Assembly (NCBI GenBank): GCA_035652435.1 | Contig: DASRDU010000006.1 | Coordinates: forward strand, 1-64,000 | Reading direction: 5' to 3' | Length of the DNA: 64,000 nucleotides | From: DASRDU01 sp035652435 | Lineage (GTDB): Bacteria; Acidobacteriota; Blastocatellia; RBC074 | Part shown: piece after piece, positions 33,512 to 42,458 of the stretch | How the letters are laid out: every line of letters begins with the position of its first letter | Numbering within the stretch: position 1 is the stretch's first letter | Translations under genes and position numbers: made by a program | The notes under the pieces: model-generated | Databases searched by the model: none | Told to the model about the DNA's origin: nothing | The model's input: the letters and a program-made list of their open reading frames with translations, nothing else

Positions 33512-34494
33512 TATCCGTAAATCTCGTGTACGCGAATGCAGCGCGAGAGATGCGCTTCGCCCGCTTCGATCAGCGGAATCTCGCCCGCGCGGCATTTCTC
33601 CTGCGCATGCGCGCAGCGCGGGGCGAAACGGCAGCCGGGCGGCAGTTCGAGCGGATTCGGCACGACGCCTTCAATCGTGGTCAGGCGCTTTTTGCGCTCC
33701 GCTCCCGTCTCGCTCAGGCGCGGCACGGCGCGCAGCAGCCCTTCGGTGTACGGGTGGCGCGGGCGTGCGAACAATTCGCGCACCGGGGCCTCTTCGACAA
33801 TCTTGCCGGCGTACATTACGGCGACACGGTCGGAGACTTCCGCGACGACGCCGAGGTCGTGCGTGATCAGCAGGAGGCCAAGGTTGCGCTTCGCCTTGAG
33901 CCCGGCCAGCAGCTCCAGAATCTGCGCCTGAATCGTCACGTCGAGCGCCGTCGTCGGCTCGTCGGCGATCAGCAGCTTCGGGTCGCAGGCCAAGGCCATC
34001 GCGATCATGACGCGCTGCCGCATGCCGCCGGACATTTCGTGCGGGTAACTTTTCGCGCGCGTTTCGGGCGACGGGATCGCCACGTCTCGCATCCCTTCGA
34101 CGGCTTGGTTCCATGCCTCCCGGCGCGAGACTTTGCGGTGCAGCCTGATCGCTTCGGCGATCTGTTCGCCGACCGTGTAGACGGGATTGAGCGAGGTCAT
34201 GGGGTCCTGAAAGATCATCGCGATGTCATCGCCGCGAATCCGGCGCATCTCTTCCTCGGAGAGTTCGAGCAGGTCGCGCCCTTCAAACAGGATGCCGCCG
34301 CCCGTGATGCGGCCCGGCTTCGAGACCAGCCGCATAATTGAGAGTGCCGTGACCGACTTGCCGCAGCCCGATTCGCCGACGAGGCTCAGCGTCTCGCCTT
34401 GTTCGAGCGTGAATGACACGTCGTCAACCGACCGCACCTCGCCGCGCGCGGTGGCGAAGTATGTTTTCAGATTTCTGACTTCCAGCAGACCCAT
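33511..34494 (-). CDS. peptide/nickel-type ABC transporter ATP-binding protein (DppD/OppD-like)
   Basis: A 327-residue ABC ATPase: Walker A GESGCGKSV, Q-loop MIFQDPMTSLNPVY, signature MSGGMRQRV, Walker B LLIADEPTTALD, and the C-terminal oligopeptide-type tail with cysteines PPGCRFAPRCAHAQEKC. It powers uptake of peptides through a DppBC-like channel. Neither the permeases, DppF nor a binding protein lies here, so it is an orphan. The final base of its TAG stop (33511) is the first base of the neighbouring insertion element's repeat, so the insertion lies exactly at the gene end. The start at 34494 is the family ATG. Confidence 0.93.
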   Translation of the reverse strand: MGLLEVRNLKTYFATARGEVRSVDDVSFTLEQGETLSLVGESGCGKSVTALSIMRLVSKPGRITGGGILFEGRDLLELSEEEMRRIRGDDIAMIFQDPMTSLNPVYTVGEQIAEAIRLHRKVSRREAWNQAVEGMRDVAIPSPETRAKSYPHEMSGGMRQRVMIAMALACDPKLLIADEPTTALDVTIQAQILELLAGLKAKRNLGLLLITHDLGVVAEVSDRVAVMYAGKIVEEAPVRELFARPRHPYTEGLLRAVPRLSETGAERKKRLTTIEGVVPNPLELPPGCRFAPRCAHAQEKCRAGEIPLIEAGEAHLSRCIRVHEIYG

Positions 34495-34496
34495 TC

Positions 34497-34531
34497 GATT
34501 GCGGATTGTAGATTGCGGATTGCGGATTGCC
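34497..34531. repeat. five tandem GATTGCG heptamers
   Basis: Units GATTGCG, GATTGTA, GATTGCG, GATTGCG, GATTGCC fill 34497-34531, directly upstream of the ABC ATPase start and just after lnt. The same heptamer recurs at 36312-36339. It resembles the short tandemly repeated heptamers known from cyanobacteria and other bacteria. Confidence 0.85.
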
Positions 34532-34542
34532 AATCGCAAATT

Positions 34543-36273
34543 TCAGGCCCTTGTCTGAGCGCGGCTTTTCCCATAGCTGTGAATGATGCTGGCGGCGAGT
34601 GCGATGGCGCTGATGACGGTGCAGGTGATCGCGAACCAGTCGCCGTGGCGCGTGTAAAAAGTCTGACCACTTTGAAGTCGGGCCTTCCAGACGCGTGCGG
34701 CGGGGGTGAACATCGGCAGTTCGTCAACCACACAGCCGTCGGCAGTGATCAAAGCCGAGATGCCGGAGTTGGTCACCCGAATCAGGTCGCGGTCATTCTC
34801 GATGGCCCGCATCCGCGCGTGCGCCAGATGCTGGCGCGCCCCGGCGGTGTTCCCGAACCAGGCGTCATTGGAAATGTTGACGAGCAGCGTCGCGCCATTG
34901 CGCACGAATTGCCTGACCAGATTCGGATAGGCGGCTTCGTAGCAGATGAACGTGCCGGTGCGGACAAAATTGGTCGTGCGTTCGAGCGCGGGTTGTCCGG
35001 CAGTCTCCGCCCCGTTCTGAACCTCCGCGAATCGCGTTCTGAGTCTCAGCGTATTGACCACCGCCTCTCGCCCGGGCGTGAAGTCGCCAACCATCGGGGG
35101 GACGAAATAACCGAGCGCGAAGCGGAAGGGGACGTATTCGCCGAACGGCACCAGCCTGATTTTGTCGTAACGGCGCAATTGTGCGGCCGGTTGATCGCCT
35201 GACGGCGGGGCAATCGTCTGCGCGCTGTTGAAATACTGATCGCCGTCATGCGCAATGGCACTGAAGATCAGATAGCTATTCATTTCCTGCGCCAGTGAAT
35301 CGAGGCGCGAGCGGACAGACTGATCCTGCTCGTAATTCAACGGCAGCGGCGATTCCGCCCAGACTATCAAATCCGCGGGCTTGTCTTTTGCCTGACTGAC
35401 GGCATCACGAGTGAGTTTGAGTGTGTTGTCAAAATACTGCGGTGCTTCCGTCGGCGATTCGTAGAGATTGACCGGAATATAGGGTTGAATGACTGCCGTG
35501 TTGATAGTCACAGGCTTCATGAAGCCTCTGGAAGAAAGCGGCACCGTATCGGGTTGTGAGTAGCCGGAGAGCTTTACAAAAATGTTCCTGAGACTCATGC
35601 CGACGGTCGTGAATATTACCAGAGAAGCGACGAGGCACAGGGGCAGTAGCTGAAAGACAGCTTTTCTGAGCGAGCTGATCTGCCTTGCCCACAGCACAAG
35701 TAAAACACTGCCAGTCATTACGGCAGTACTGATGAGATATGAACCGCCGTACTTGGCGATCCAGGCTACGAAGATATAGTTACTGACCTGAGTAATCCCC
35801 AGCGCATTCCAAGTCGCGCCCGTAACTGCACCGCGCAACCATTCAGTTGCTGCCCAGACCAGCGGTGCCAGCATTAACATACGAGCCCCGAAAGCTCGTA
35901 CAAGCTTTGCCACTGTGACCGCAAACAGGGCAGGAAACAACGCCGCAATCGCGGAGAACACCAAGGACGCTCCATAAGCCGGCACCTTCGGCATCCCGCC
36001 GAACTGAATCATCGAATGCGAGATCCAGTTCGTCGAGAAGAAGAAGAACGTCACCCCTGCAATCCAGCCCAGCCACAGCGCGCGCTTCCACCTGACGCCA
36101 CCCGTCACCACATAAAGCATCGGCGCGAGCGCGAACCAGGCGAGAAAGCTGTAAGCGAAAGGCTCGAAGGAAAGCACGAGCAGCAGGCCGGTCGCCGAGG
36201 CGAAGGCGGTCTGCCACCAGAACTCCGATGGCGCGCGGGCGAACAGGCTGGGGATGGCGCGCGGGGACGGCAT
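34543..36273 (-). CDS. lnt: apolipoprotein N-acyltransferase
   Basis: A 576-residue inner-membrane enzyme adding the third acyl chain to lipoproteins, a step specific to diderms. About seven hydrophobic segments precede the nitrilase-type catalytic domain in the periplasm. The triad is visible: Glu in LIVWAESPLPL, Lys in RYDKIRLVPFGEYVP and Cys in GTFICYEAAYP; the essential LVNISNDAWFG follows. A last membrane helix closes the protein. ATG 36273 is preferred to a TTG three codons earlier. It is longer than E. coli Lnt (512), mainly in the loop before the catalytic domain. Confidence 0.95.
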   Translation of the reverse strand: MPSPRAIPSLFARAPSEFWWQTAFASATGLLLVLSFEPFAYSFLAWFALAPMLYVVTGGVRWKRALWLGWIAGVTFFFFSTNWISHSMIQFGGMPKVPAYGASLVFSAIAALFPALFAVTVAKLVRAFGARMLMLAPLVWAATEWLRGAVTGATWNALGITQVSNYIFVAWIAKYGGSYLISTAVMTGSVLLVLWARQISSLRKAVFQLLPLCLVASLVIFTTVGMSLRNIFVKLSGYSQPDTVPLSSRGFMKPVTINTAVIQPYIPVNLYESPTEAPQYFDNTLKLTRDAVSQAKDKPADLIVWAESPLPLNYEQDQSVRSRLDSLAQEMNSYLIFSAIAHDGDQYFNSAQTIAPPSGDQPAAQLRRYDKIRLVPFGEYVPFRFALGYFVPPMVGDFTPGREAVVNTLRLRTRFAEVQNGAETAGQPALERTTNFVRTGTFICYEAAYPNLVRQFVRNGATLLVNISNDAWFGNTAGARQHLAHARMRAIENDRDLIRVTNSGISALITADGCVVDELPMFTPAARVWKARLQSGQTFYTRHGDWFAITCTVISAIALAASIIHSYGKSRAQTRA

Positions 36274-36289
36274 CAGCGGCAATCAGACG

Positions 36290-36484
36290 TTAACGGCCCG
36301 GCGTTTCGGCCGATTGCGGATTGCGGACTGTGGATTGCGGCGAGGATTTGACTTCCGGCGTAGTCTGCGTCGCGCGCCCGACCGAAATCCCGACGGCGAA
36401 GCAGGCTGCGCACAGCAGCACGATCCCAAGGTAAAACAGCAGGGCTTGTCTGTCTTTCATATTCAGGTTGTTCAGAAAGTTCAC
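36290..36484 (-). CDS. small membrane-anchored protein with repeat-encoded tail
   Basis: A 64-residue frame starting GTG 36484 after GGAAGAG (ATG at residue 9 is an alternative). One membrane helix, LLFYLGIVLLCAACFAVGISVGR, occupies residues ~15-37. The C-terminal ~20 residues (PQSTVRNPQSAE) are encoded by the heptamer repeat at 36312-36339. It lies 16 bp upstream of lnt on the same strand. It is probably a real small membrane protein of unknown function whose tail has been rewritten by repeat DNA. Confidence 0.5.
   Translation of the reverse strand: MNFLNNLNMKDRQALLFYLGIVLLCAACFAVGISVGRATQTTPEVKSSPQSTVRNPQSAETPGR
36312..36339. repeat. four tandem GATTGCG heptamers
   Basis: Units GATTGCG, GATTGCG, GACTGTG, GATTGCG at 36312-36339 in the same orientation as 34497-34531. 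The two arrays bracket lnt. This one lies inside the 3' end of a small membrane protein frame. Confidence 0.85.
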
Positions 36485-36705
36485 GGTGACTCTTCCCAGC
36501 CTTAAAAATACGGGGGCCGAACTGAGTTACTGCGCGAAGGTATTGTAGCATCAGGGTTCGGCCGACGGCCACGGGGGCCGGCGGCGTGAAAAAAATTATT
36601 GCCGGTGGAATAATCCGAATGAGAGGGGATATACAGAGGGTGGACGGGACGGTTAAGCTCCTGTCCGCATCGCACGCGACGGAACAATAGCAAGGGGGCT
36701 GGAGA

Positions 36706-37239
36706 TTGGCGCCACACCCGGAACAGCAGCTTGCGGATTTTGAGGCTCAGGCGTTCGGCTACGCCGATCAGCTTTTCCGCGTCGCGCTGCGGCTGGAACG
36801 CGACTACGGGCGCGCCGAAGACCTGGTGCAGGAGACTTACCTGAACGCCTGGCGGTCATTTCACCGCTTCGAGCCGGGGACGAATCTGCGGGCGTGGCTC
36901 TACAGGATCATGTTCAATCGCTACTACAGCGGGCGGCGGCGGGAGCGGCTGCAACTGACGCCGACCGAAGAGACGATTGCCGAGACGGTAGCCTATGACC
37001 CGCCGACGCCGCAGCACGTGACCGACGAAGACGTGATCGCGGCAATTGACCGCGTGCCACGTGAATTCCAATTGCCGGTCGTGCTGGCGGACATCGAAGA
37101 GCTTTCTTATAAGGAGATCGCCGAGGCACTCGCCATCCCGCTCGGCACGGTGATGTCGCGGCTCCATCGCGGGCGTAAAATACTGCGGACGGAACTGGCG
37201 AATTACGCGCGCGGCGCCGGTTACCGCGTGGTTGATTGA
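36706..37239 (+). CDS. RNA polymerase ECF sigma factor
   Basis: A 177-residue sigma-70 family protein of the extracytoplasmic type. Region 2 is FGYADQLFRVALRLERDYGRAEDLVQETYLNAWRSF with LRAWLYRIMFNRYYS. Region 4 is VPREFQLPVVLADIEELSYKEIAEALAIPLGTVMSRLHRGRK. It starts at TTG 36706, 8 nt after AAGGGGG; no ATG is available near. It is followed 25 bp later by its likely anti-sigma factor, a standard pairing for envelope-stress control. Confidence 0.93.
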   Translation: MAPHPEQQLADFEAQAFGYADQLFRVALRLERDYGRAEDLVQETYLNAWRSFHRFEPGTNLRAWLYRIMFNRYYSGRRRERLQLTPTEETIAETVAYDPPTPQHVTDEDVIAAIDRVPREFQLPVVLADIEELSYKEIAEALAIPLGTVMSRLHRGRKILRTELANYARGAGYRVVD

Positions 37240-37264
37240 GAAGTAACAGAAGCAGGGAAACATA

Positions 37265-38206
37265 ATGCAGGCTCTGGACTGTCGAAATCTGAAGGATCTG
37301 CTGGATTCGTACCTGAGCGACGAGTTGTCGGTCGAGACGAATCACGCCGTGTTGCGGCACGTCGAGCAGTGCCCCGCCTGCCGCACTGAAATGGCCGCCC
37401 GGCGTGACCTGCGCGAAGGGATGCGCCGCGCCGGGACACAGCTTCGACTGAGCGCCGAAGGCAGAGAGCGGTTGCGGGAACGCCTGCGCGCGGAGGCGCC
37501 TGGTCAGACTCCGGCACAGGATGGCGTGAGAGGAAGCGCGCGGGAGCAGAGCCGCGAATCATTCTTCAAACGGTTACTCTCGGATGTTTTTGCGCCTTTG
37601 CGTGGCAATCCGATTCTGGCGGCGGCTTTGACGCTCCTGCTCACTCTCGGCCTTGGCTACGGCCTGTTTCTTTTCCGGCCACACACTGTGGCTGCGGCGG
37701 AATTGAGCCGGGAGTTTATGAGCGAAGCAATTGGCGATCACGATTACTGCGCGCCGCAATTCAGGGATGAAGAGAGCGCCACGATGGCGGAAGACGCGAA
37801 GGAGTATGACCCGGCTTACGCCGACCTTGACCGCATCGCTGAGGTCGGGGCACAGGGCATGAAGCTCAGGGCCGCGCACGTTTGCAGCTTCGCCGGGCGC
37901 AGCTTCGCGCATCTGGTCTACACGCGCGGCGACGACCTGATCTCACTGCTCGTGACGGAGCGCAACGCGAAGGCGATGAAGAACGGCGTCGTGCCCGATG
38001 ACGACGGACTGGCCGCCGGATTGCAGCAGGAGATTCGGGGCGACTTCAGGGTCAGCGCGTATCAGACGCGGCGGCATGTCGTCCTGGTCGTGACGACATT
38101 GTCAGACGGAGAAACAAAGGCGCTGGCCGAAAAGATCGCCCGGCCCGTGAGCGATCATCTGCGGAATGTCGAGGTGAAATCGCCACAACCCGCCCCGCAC
38201 AAATAG
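37265..38206 (+). CDS. anti-sigma factor with zinc-finger (zf-HC2) N-terminus
   Basis: A 313-residue membrane protein. The zinc-binding anti-sigma motif H32-x3-C36-x2-C39 (HVEQCPACR) follows LLDSYLSDELS. One membrane helix (ILAAALTLLLTLGLGYGLFLF, ~residues 119-140) leads to a ~170-residue periplasmic domain. That domain has histidine- and cysteine-containing stretches (NPILAAALT, then GDHDYCAPQF and AAHVCSFAGRSFAHLVY) that might sense metal or redox state; this is inference. It should hold the preceding sigma factor at the membrane. Confidence 0.9.
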   Translation: MQALDCRNLKDLLDSYLSDELSVETNHAVLRHVEQCPACRTEMAARRDLREGMRRAGTQLRLSAEGRERLRERLRAEAPGQTPAQDGVRGSAREQSRESFFKRLLSDVFAPLRGNPILAAALTLLLTLGLGYGLFLFRPHTVAAAELSREFMSEAIGDHDYCAPQFRDEESATMAEDAKEYDPAYADLDRIAEVGAQGMKLRAAHVCSFAGRSFAHLVYTRGDDLISLLVTERNAKAMKNGVVPDDDGLAAGLQQEIRGDFRVSAYQTRRHVVLVVTTLSDGETKALAEKIARPVSDHLRNVEVKSPQPAPHK

Positions 38207-38234
38207 AACGCAAATCACGAAGGAGGGAAACCCA

Positions 38235-38948
38235 ATGACGCCCGCGACGATTGTCAGGGATGAGAGCTTCGCCGGAACGCGGGGCCGGCAGGCCACGCGA
38301 TTGCCCTCCGTATTTTCAGGGCTGACAGTGCTGCCGCATGTGGAGCGGGCTTACTGGCGCGGGATGGCGGTTTACTCGCTCGAAGATCCGGCGGCGCACA
38401 TTTATGTGCTGCTCAGCGGTCGCGTCAAAATCGTGCGCGCTTCGATGGCGGGACAAAACAAGATCACTTCGATTCGCCATCGCGGTGATGTCTTCGGCGA
38501 ACTGGCGCTCGCCGGCAACGCAATCGAGGCGCGGCGCAGTGACGAGGCAGTCGCGCTCGAAACCACCCGGGTCGCAATGATCCGCGTGGAGGATTTCTGG
38601 CGCCTGAAGGCAGGTGACCCGGCGGTGGTGCAGGGCGCATTGCAGTGTCTGACGGCGCGCCTCGCCGAAGCGCACCGCCAGATCGAGACGCTCGTTTTTG
38701 ATAACAACCACCGGCGGCTCGCGCGGGCGCTGCTCGAACAGTACGGCAACGCCGCGCGGGTCGGCGAGACCAGCGTCCGCCTGACTCACGAGGAACTGGC
38801 CGAGCTGATCGGCTCTTCGCGCGAAGTCGTCACCAGCCTGATGATCGAACTGCGCCGGCTGGGACTCGTGGATTACAAACGCGGCAACGTGTATCCGCGC
38901 CTGCCGGAACTCGAGAGATTCCTCGCCGAGGGGAATTTACCGGAATGA
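38235..38948 (+). CDS. Crp/Fnr-family transcriptional regulator
   Basis: A 237-residue protein with a cyclic-nucleotide-binding-like beta-roll (YSLEDPAAHIYVLLSGRVKIVR, HRGDVFGELALAG) and a C-terminal Crp-type helix-turn-helix (RLTHEELAELIGSSREVVTSLMIELRRLGLVDYKRGN). It has no cluster of N-terminal cysteines, so it is not an oxygen-sensing FNR, and the effector is unknown. The start is an ATG after AAGGAGGGAAA. It overlaps the next gene by 4 bp (ATGA), so it is co-translated with the DUF1223 protein. Confidence 0.92.
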   Translation: MTPATIVRDESFAGTRGRQATRLPSVFSGLTVLPHVERAYWRGMAVYSLEDPAAHIYVLLSGRVKIVRASMAGQNKITSIRHRGDVFGELALAGNAIEARRSDEAVALETTRVAMIRVEDFWRLKAGDPAVVQGALQCLTARLAEAHRQIETLVFDNNHRRLARALLEQYGNAARVGETSVRLTHEELAELIGSSREVVTSLMIELRRLGLVDYKRGNVYPRLPELERFLAEGNLPE

Positions 38949-39817
38949 TTTTTATGAAACCCTGGATTCTTCTCCTGATCATCGTTGCCGGCCTGGTGCT
39001 GCTGTCAGTCAGTGTCAGTAAACAAGGCGGCGCGAGCGCGCTGGCTGTCGAATCAGAGTCTCTGCCCGCCGCGCCCGGCAACGGCCAGCGCGCTCCCGTC
39101 ATCGTCGAGCTGTTCACTTCCGAAGGCTGTTCGAGCTGCCCGCCTGCTGACGCGGTACTCGCGAAACTGGAACGCCAGCAGCCCGTGGCGGGCGCGGAGG
39201 TGATCGCGCTCGGCGAACATGTTGATTACTGGAATTACATCGGCTGGTCCGACCCGTTCTCTTCACACCTCTACAGCGAGTGGCAGCGTGATTATGCGCG
39301 CGCCTTCAACCGCGACGGGGTTTACACGCCGCAGATGGTTGTAGACGGCGAGGCGGAATTCATCGGCAGCAACCTCGGCAAGGCCCGCGAAGTGATTGCC
39401 AGGGCGGCGGCCCACCCTAAAGCCATGGTGCAGATCGCGCGCGCGACCGATGCGCCGAACGCGGCGGAAGGCACCGTCGCATTCAAAATTCGTGTGACTG
39501 ACCTGCCGCCTGTCAGCAGCAGCGAAACGATTGACGTGATGCTGGCGATCACTGAAAGCGACCTGTCGTCAAGCGTCCTGCGCGGCGAGAACGCTGGGCG
39601 AAAGCTCGATCATGGCTCGGTCGTGCGACAGATTGCTTTGATTACTCAGGCCGAGTCGCGCGAGGCGAAGACGATCAGTTCTGAGCCGATCATCAGGCTG
39701 CCGCGCGACTGGAAGCGTGAAAACCTGCGCGCCGTCGCTTTCGCGCAGGCGCACAACAGCCGCCGGGTGCTGGGGGCGGCTGCAATCAAATTGCAGGACG
39801 GGCAGGGTAATAAATAA
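38945..39817 (+). CDS. DUF1223 thioredoxin-like secreted protein
   Basis: A 290-residue protein with an N-terminal hydrophobic segment (~residues 6-24) and a DUF1223 thioredoxin-like domain. The redox-like motif is ELFTSEGCSSCPPAD (C62, C65), and GEHVDYWNYIGWSDPF plus YTPQMVVDGEAEFIGS are family signatures. It is probably periplasmic; the reaction is unknown. The ATGA overlap with the Crp/Fnr gene suggests joint expression. A second ATG at 38954 fits a signal peptide as well. Confidence 0.88.
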   Translation: MIFMKPWILLLIIVAGLVLLSVSVSKQGGASALAVESESLPAAPGNGQRAPVIVELFTSEGCSSCPPADAVLAKLERQQPVAGAEVIALGEHVDYWNYIGWSDPFSSHLYSEWQRDYARAFNRDGVYTPQMVVDGEAEFIGSNLGKAREVIARAAAHPKAMVQIARATDAPNAAEGTVAFKIRVTDLPPVSSSETIDVMLAITESDLSSSVLRGENAGRKLDHGSVVRQIALITQAESREAKTISSEPIIRLPRDWKRENLRAVAFAQAHNSRRVLGAAAIKLQDGQGNK

Positions 39818-39823
39818 AAGTGA

Positions 39824-39896
39824 AGCTGATGCTCCATCTGTGCCGGGCCGGATGAGAACCGGGCTGCTGATCTGATCAGGCGCAGATGCATCAGCT
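39824..39896. repeat. imperfect inverted repeat after the DUF1223 gene
   Basis: The arms AGCTGATGC...ATCTG.GCC (39824-39843) and its reverse complement (39879-39896) pair over about 18 bases with small gaps. A smaller hairpin lies within the loop. There is no T-run, so it may end or stabilise the 38.2-39.8 kb transcript. Confidence 0.45.
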
Positions 39897-40093
39897 GCCA
39901 CGCTTCCGGTGAGAAAGACGGAGTAAACAGGGTTGACGTCGGGCGGTCCGGCGGCAAACACTGTGGGCGTCAACATCCGCCCCTGGGCTCACAGCGCGAT
40001 TCGCCGAATTGCGCGACGCCGGGTTGATGAACTGGCGGAATGTGACCCCGCAGTCAGAGAAATCGCACTACAATCTTTCGAAGGAGAAAGCTT

Positions 40094-40636
40094 ATGAAAC
40101 TGGTGGTTATCTGTGCCGGGCTTTTGTTGCTCATCGCGCTGGCGGCCTGTGGCGCGGCGCGCGCGATTGGGCAGAAGGATAAGGCAAAGGCTTCAGGGCA
40201 GACAAAAAAGGGCGCCGATCTGCAAAAGGAAATAGAGATGATCGGGAAAGTGACCAAGTCAGATGAGGAGTGGAAAAAACAGCTCACGCCAATTCAGTAC
40301 CAGGTGACCAGGAAGAAGGGGACGGAGCGCGCCTTTACCGGCGAGTACTGGAATAACCACGAAGCCGGAACTTATGTCTGCGTGTGCTGCGGCCTTGAGT
40401 TGTTCGGCTCTGACACCAAGTTCGAATCCGGCACCGGCTGGCCGAGCTTCTGGGCGCCCATCTCGAAGGCCAATGTCAGGGAGGAAGAGGACAACAGCCT
40501 GTTCACGACGCGCACCGAGGTGCTGTGCCGCCGCTGCGACGCCCACCTCGGGCATGTCTTTGATGATGGCCCGAAGCCGACGGGGCTGCGCTACTGCATG
40601 AATTCAGCGGCGCTCCGGTTCGTGAAGAAACAGTAG
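40094..40636 (+). CDS. msrB: peptide-methionine (R)-S-oxide reductase, lipoprotein form
   Basis: A 180-residue protein. A lipoprotein signal (lipobox LAAC, Cys at residue ~19) precedes a 130-residue MsrB domain. That domain shows FTGEYWNNHEAGTYVCVCCGLELF with a zinc CxxC, ESGTGWPSFW, a second zinc CRRCDAHLGHVFDDGP, and the catalytic C168 in RYCMNSAAL. It reduces methionine-R-sulfoxide in proteins and is here probably anchored in the periplasm to repair envelope proteins. The start is after AAGGAG. Confidence 0.95.
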   Translation: MKLVVICAGLLLLIALAACGAARAIGQKDKAKASGQTKKGADLQKEIEMIGKVTKSDEEWKKQLTPIQYQVTRKKGTERAFTGEYWNNHEAGTYVCVCCGLELFGSDTKFESGTGWPSFWAPISKANVREEEDNSLFTTRTEVLCRRCDAHLGHVFDDGPKPTGLRYCMNSAALRFVKKQ

Positions 40637-40658
40637 TCGGAAGGCTGCGCCTTTTGTC

Positions 40659-41333
40659 TCAGCGCGCCGGGCGGTAAAGCCGATCCAGCCGGTGTGGATC
40701 AACGCCGAGCCAGTAAAGTATCTGGAGCGCCGACCAGAGCGCGAACGTGCGGAGGAAGCGATGCTCAAAGCGCCGCGATGAGGTCATCGCTTTCTCCGCC
40801 AGTCGGACGAAGCGCCCCACGCGCCGCAGCCTCCGGTAAAAATCGCAGTCCTCAAACAGCGGGATTTCGCGGAACCCGCCGAGCGCTTCAAAGACGTTCC
40901 GCCGCACGAAAAATCCCGAATCGCCGTAACACATTCCGCCCAGCCGCAGCAGCGGATAGATGCGCGTCAGCACCCGTGCGCCCCAGTGGCTGCCTTCAAA
41001 CAGCAGACTGAAATGGCCGCCGCAAACGTCGTGATCTTCGAGCGCGGCTCGAATCAGCCCGAGCGCGCCTTCGGGCAGGCGCGTATCGGCGTGCAGGAAG
41101 AGGAAAACTTCACCGCCGGCCAGCCGCGCCCCGGCGTTCATCTGACTGCCGCGTCCACGCGACGCACTGATCACACGCAATCCGCAGGCCCGGGCGATTT
41201 CAATCGTCGCGTCCGCGCTTCCGCCATCCGCCACAATGATCTCAACCTCCCGGCCCGGGTGGCGCAGGGCTTCAACCGTTTCGCGAATCGTCGTCGCTTC
41301 GTCGAGGGTGGGAATAATGATGGAGATCATCAT
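40659..41333 (-). CDS. TIGR04283-type GT2 glycosyltransferase
   Basis: A 224-residue GT2 enzyme of the TIGR04283 family (often labelled arsenosugar biosynthesis glycosyltransferase): ISIIIPTLDEATTI, VADGGSADAT, GRGSQMNAGARLA, FLHADTRLP and CYGDSGFFVRRNVFEALGGF. No membrane domain except a short C-terminal hydrophobic stretch. The usual partner (TIGR04282 or a radical SAM arsenosugar gene) is not adjacent, so the sugar acceptor is unknown. It faces away from the DUF547 gene. Confidence 0.88.
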   Translation of the reverse strand: MMISIIIPTLDEATTIRETVEALRHPGREVEIIVADGGSADATIEIARACGLRVISASRGRGSQMNAGARLAGGEVFLFLHADTRLPEGALGLIRAALEDHDVCGGHFSLLFEGSHWGARVLTRIYPLLRLGGMCYGDSGFFVRRNVFEALGGFREIPLFEDCDFYRRLRRVGRFVRLAEKAMTSSRRFEHRFLRTFALWSALQILYWLGVDPHRLDRLYRPAR

Positions 41334-41436
41334 GATTTCGGTGAGCGGTTCAGTGTAAGCTGCCTCACGGTAGCCGGGCCGCGCCGCCGCAGACGCTCAA
41401 ACACCGCGGGATCGTCAGTCAGGAGGAGCAGCAAAC

Positions 41437-42252
41437 ATGATCATCAGGGCCTTACGAAATCAGTTCGCAGGCATTTTGCTTTGCATCTTTTCAGCCGCCA
41501 CGTGCGTGACGGCCCAGACGGGCGCGCAAAGGATCAACTATTCCGAGTTCGACCGGCTGACTAAAACTTACGTCAACGAAAGCGGGCTGGTCAATTACAA
41601 AGGGCTCAAACAGGAACTCGCGGCGCTCAAAAGTTTCGTGGATCAGCTCGCCGCCGTCTCGCCGGACAGCCACCCGCAGCTCTTCGCTGACGAGATGGAA
41701 AAGCTCCGTTACTTCGTGACGGCTTACAACGCCTGGGTACTCTACATCGTCGCTTCGGAATATCCGAAGCAGAACACCCTCTGGACGAAGATCGGTCTGT
41801 TCCGCAACAGGCCGATCAGGCTCGGCGGTCAGGACTCGTCGCTCGAAGACCTCGAACACGGGATCATCCGCAAACGCTTCGCCGACCCGCGCATCCACTT
41901 TTACATCAACTGCGCCGCTTTCAGTTGCCCGCCGCTCGCGCAAGGCGCGATCCCCGAGGGCAAAACTGATGAGGCGCTGACGCAGGCCGCGCGCCGGTTC
42001 ATCAACGATCCGAAATATGTCACCTACGATGCCGCGAAGAAGAAGCTGGAAATTTCGCGCATCTTCAAATGGTTCGAGGATGATTTCCTGAATCACCTGA
42101 AGGGCAAACGCGGCATCGAACAGCCGCACGTCGCGCAATTCATCCTGCTTTACCTCGAAGGGCCGGCAAAAGAAGCGCTGGCAAAAACCCCGGTCAGCGA
42201 AATCAGGGTCAGCCATTTTGGCTACGACAAGAGTCTGAACGAGCAGAAGTGA
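41437..42252 (+). CDS. DUF547 domain-containing secreted protein
   Basis: A 271-residue protein with a signal peptide (~residues 1-27, ending VTAQ) and a DUF547 domain. The family blocks are LRYFVTAYNAWVLYIVASEYP, the DLEHGIIRKRF DPRIHFYINCAAFSCPPL region, and NDPKYVTYD. The conserved His/Cys in HFYINCA suggest a papain-like thiol fold, but no activity is established. The start follows AGGAGGAGC. A terminator is not evident. Confidence 0.88.
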   Translation: MIIRALRNQFAGILLCIFSAATCVTAQTGAQRINYSEFDRLTKTYVNESGLVNYKGLKQELAALKSFVDQLAAVSPDSHPQLFADEMEKLRYFVTAYNAWVLYIVASEYPKQNTLWTKIGLFRNRPIRLGGQDSSLEDLEHGIIRKRFADPRIHFYINCAAFSCPPLAQGAIPEGKTDEALTQAARRFINDPKYVTYDAAKKKLEISRIFKWFEDDFLNHLKGKRGIEQPHVAQFILLYLEGPAKEALAKTPVSEIRVSHFGYDKSLNEQK

Positions 42253-42458
42253 GCCGGGGCGGCACATTATCCGCGACCGATCCTTCATTACTCAGCAGAG
42301 GTTGTTCTATGGCCTCATTCCGCATATCATTCTGCGCAATTCTGGTCGTGATTCAAGAATAGCAGCTGCTGAAAACTCGCCCGATTCATTTCCGCGAATT
42401 CACAGCATTGAGTGATTACTCTGCCCGCACTTTCAAAGGCGGCCCAACGGAAAGGTGA

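Noticed and set aside
32656..33519. Target-site duplication of the insertion sequence
   Set aside because: The bases flanking the two inverted repeats do not match over 8-9 positions, even allowing one-base shifts.
34497..34531. CRISPR-like array
   Set aside because: The units are contiguous 7-mers without spacers; this is a short tandem repeat, not a CRISPR.
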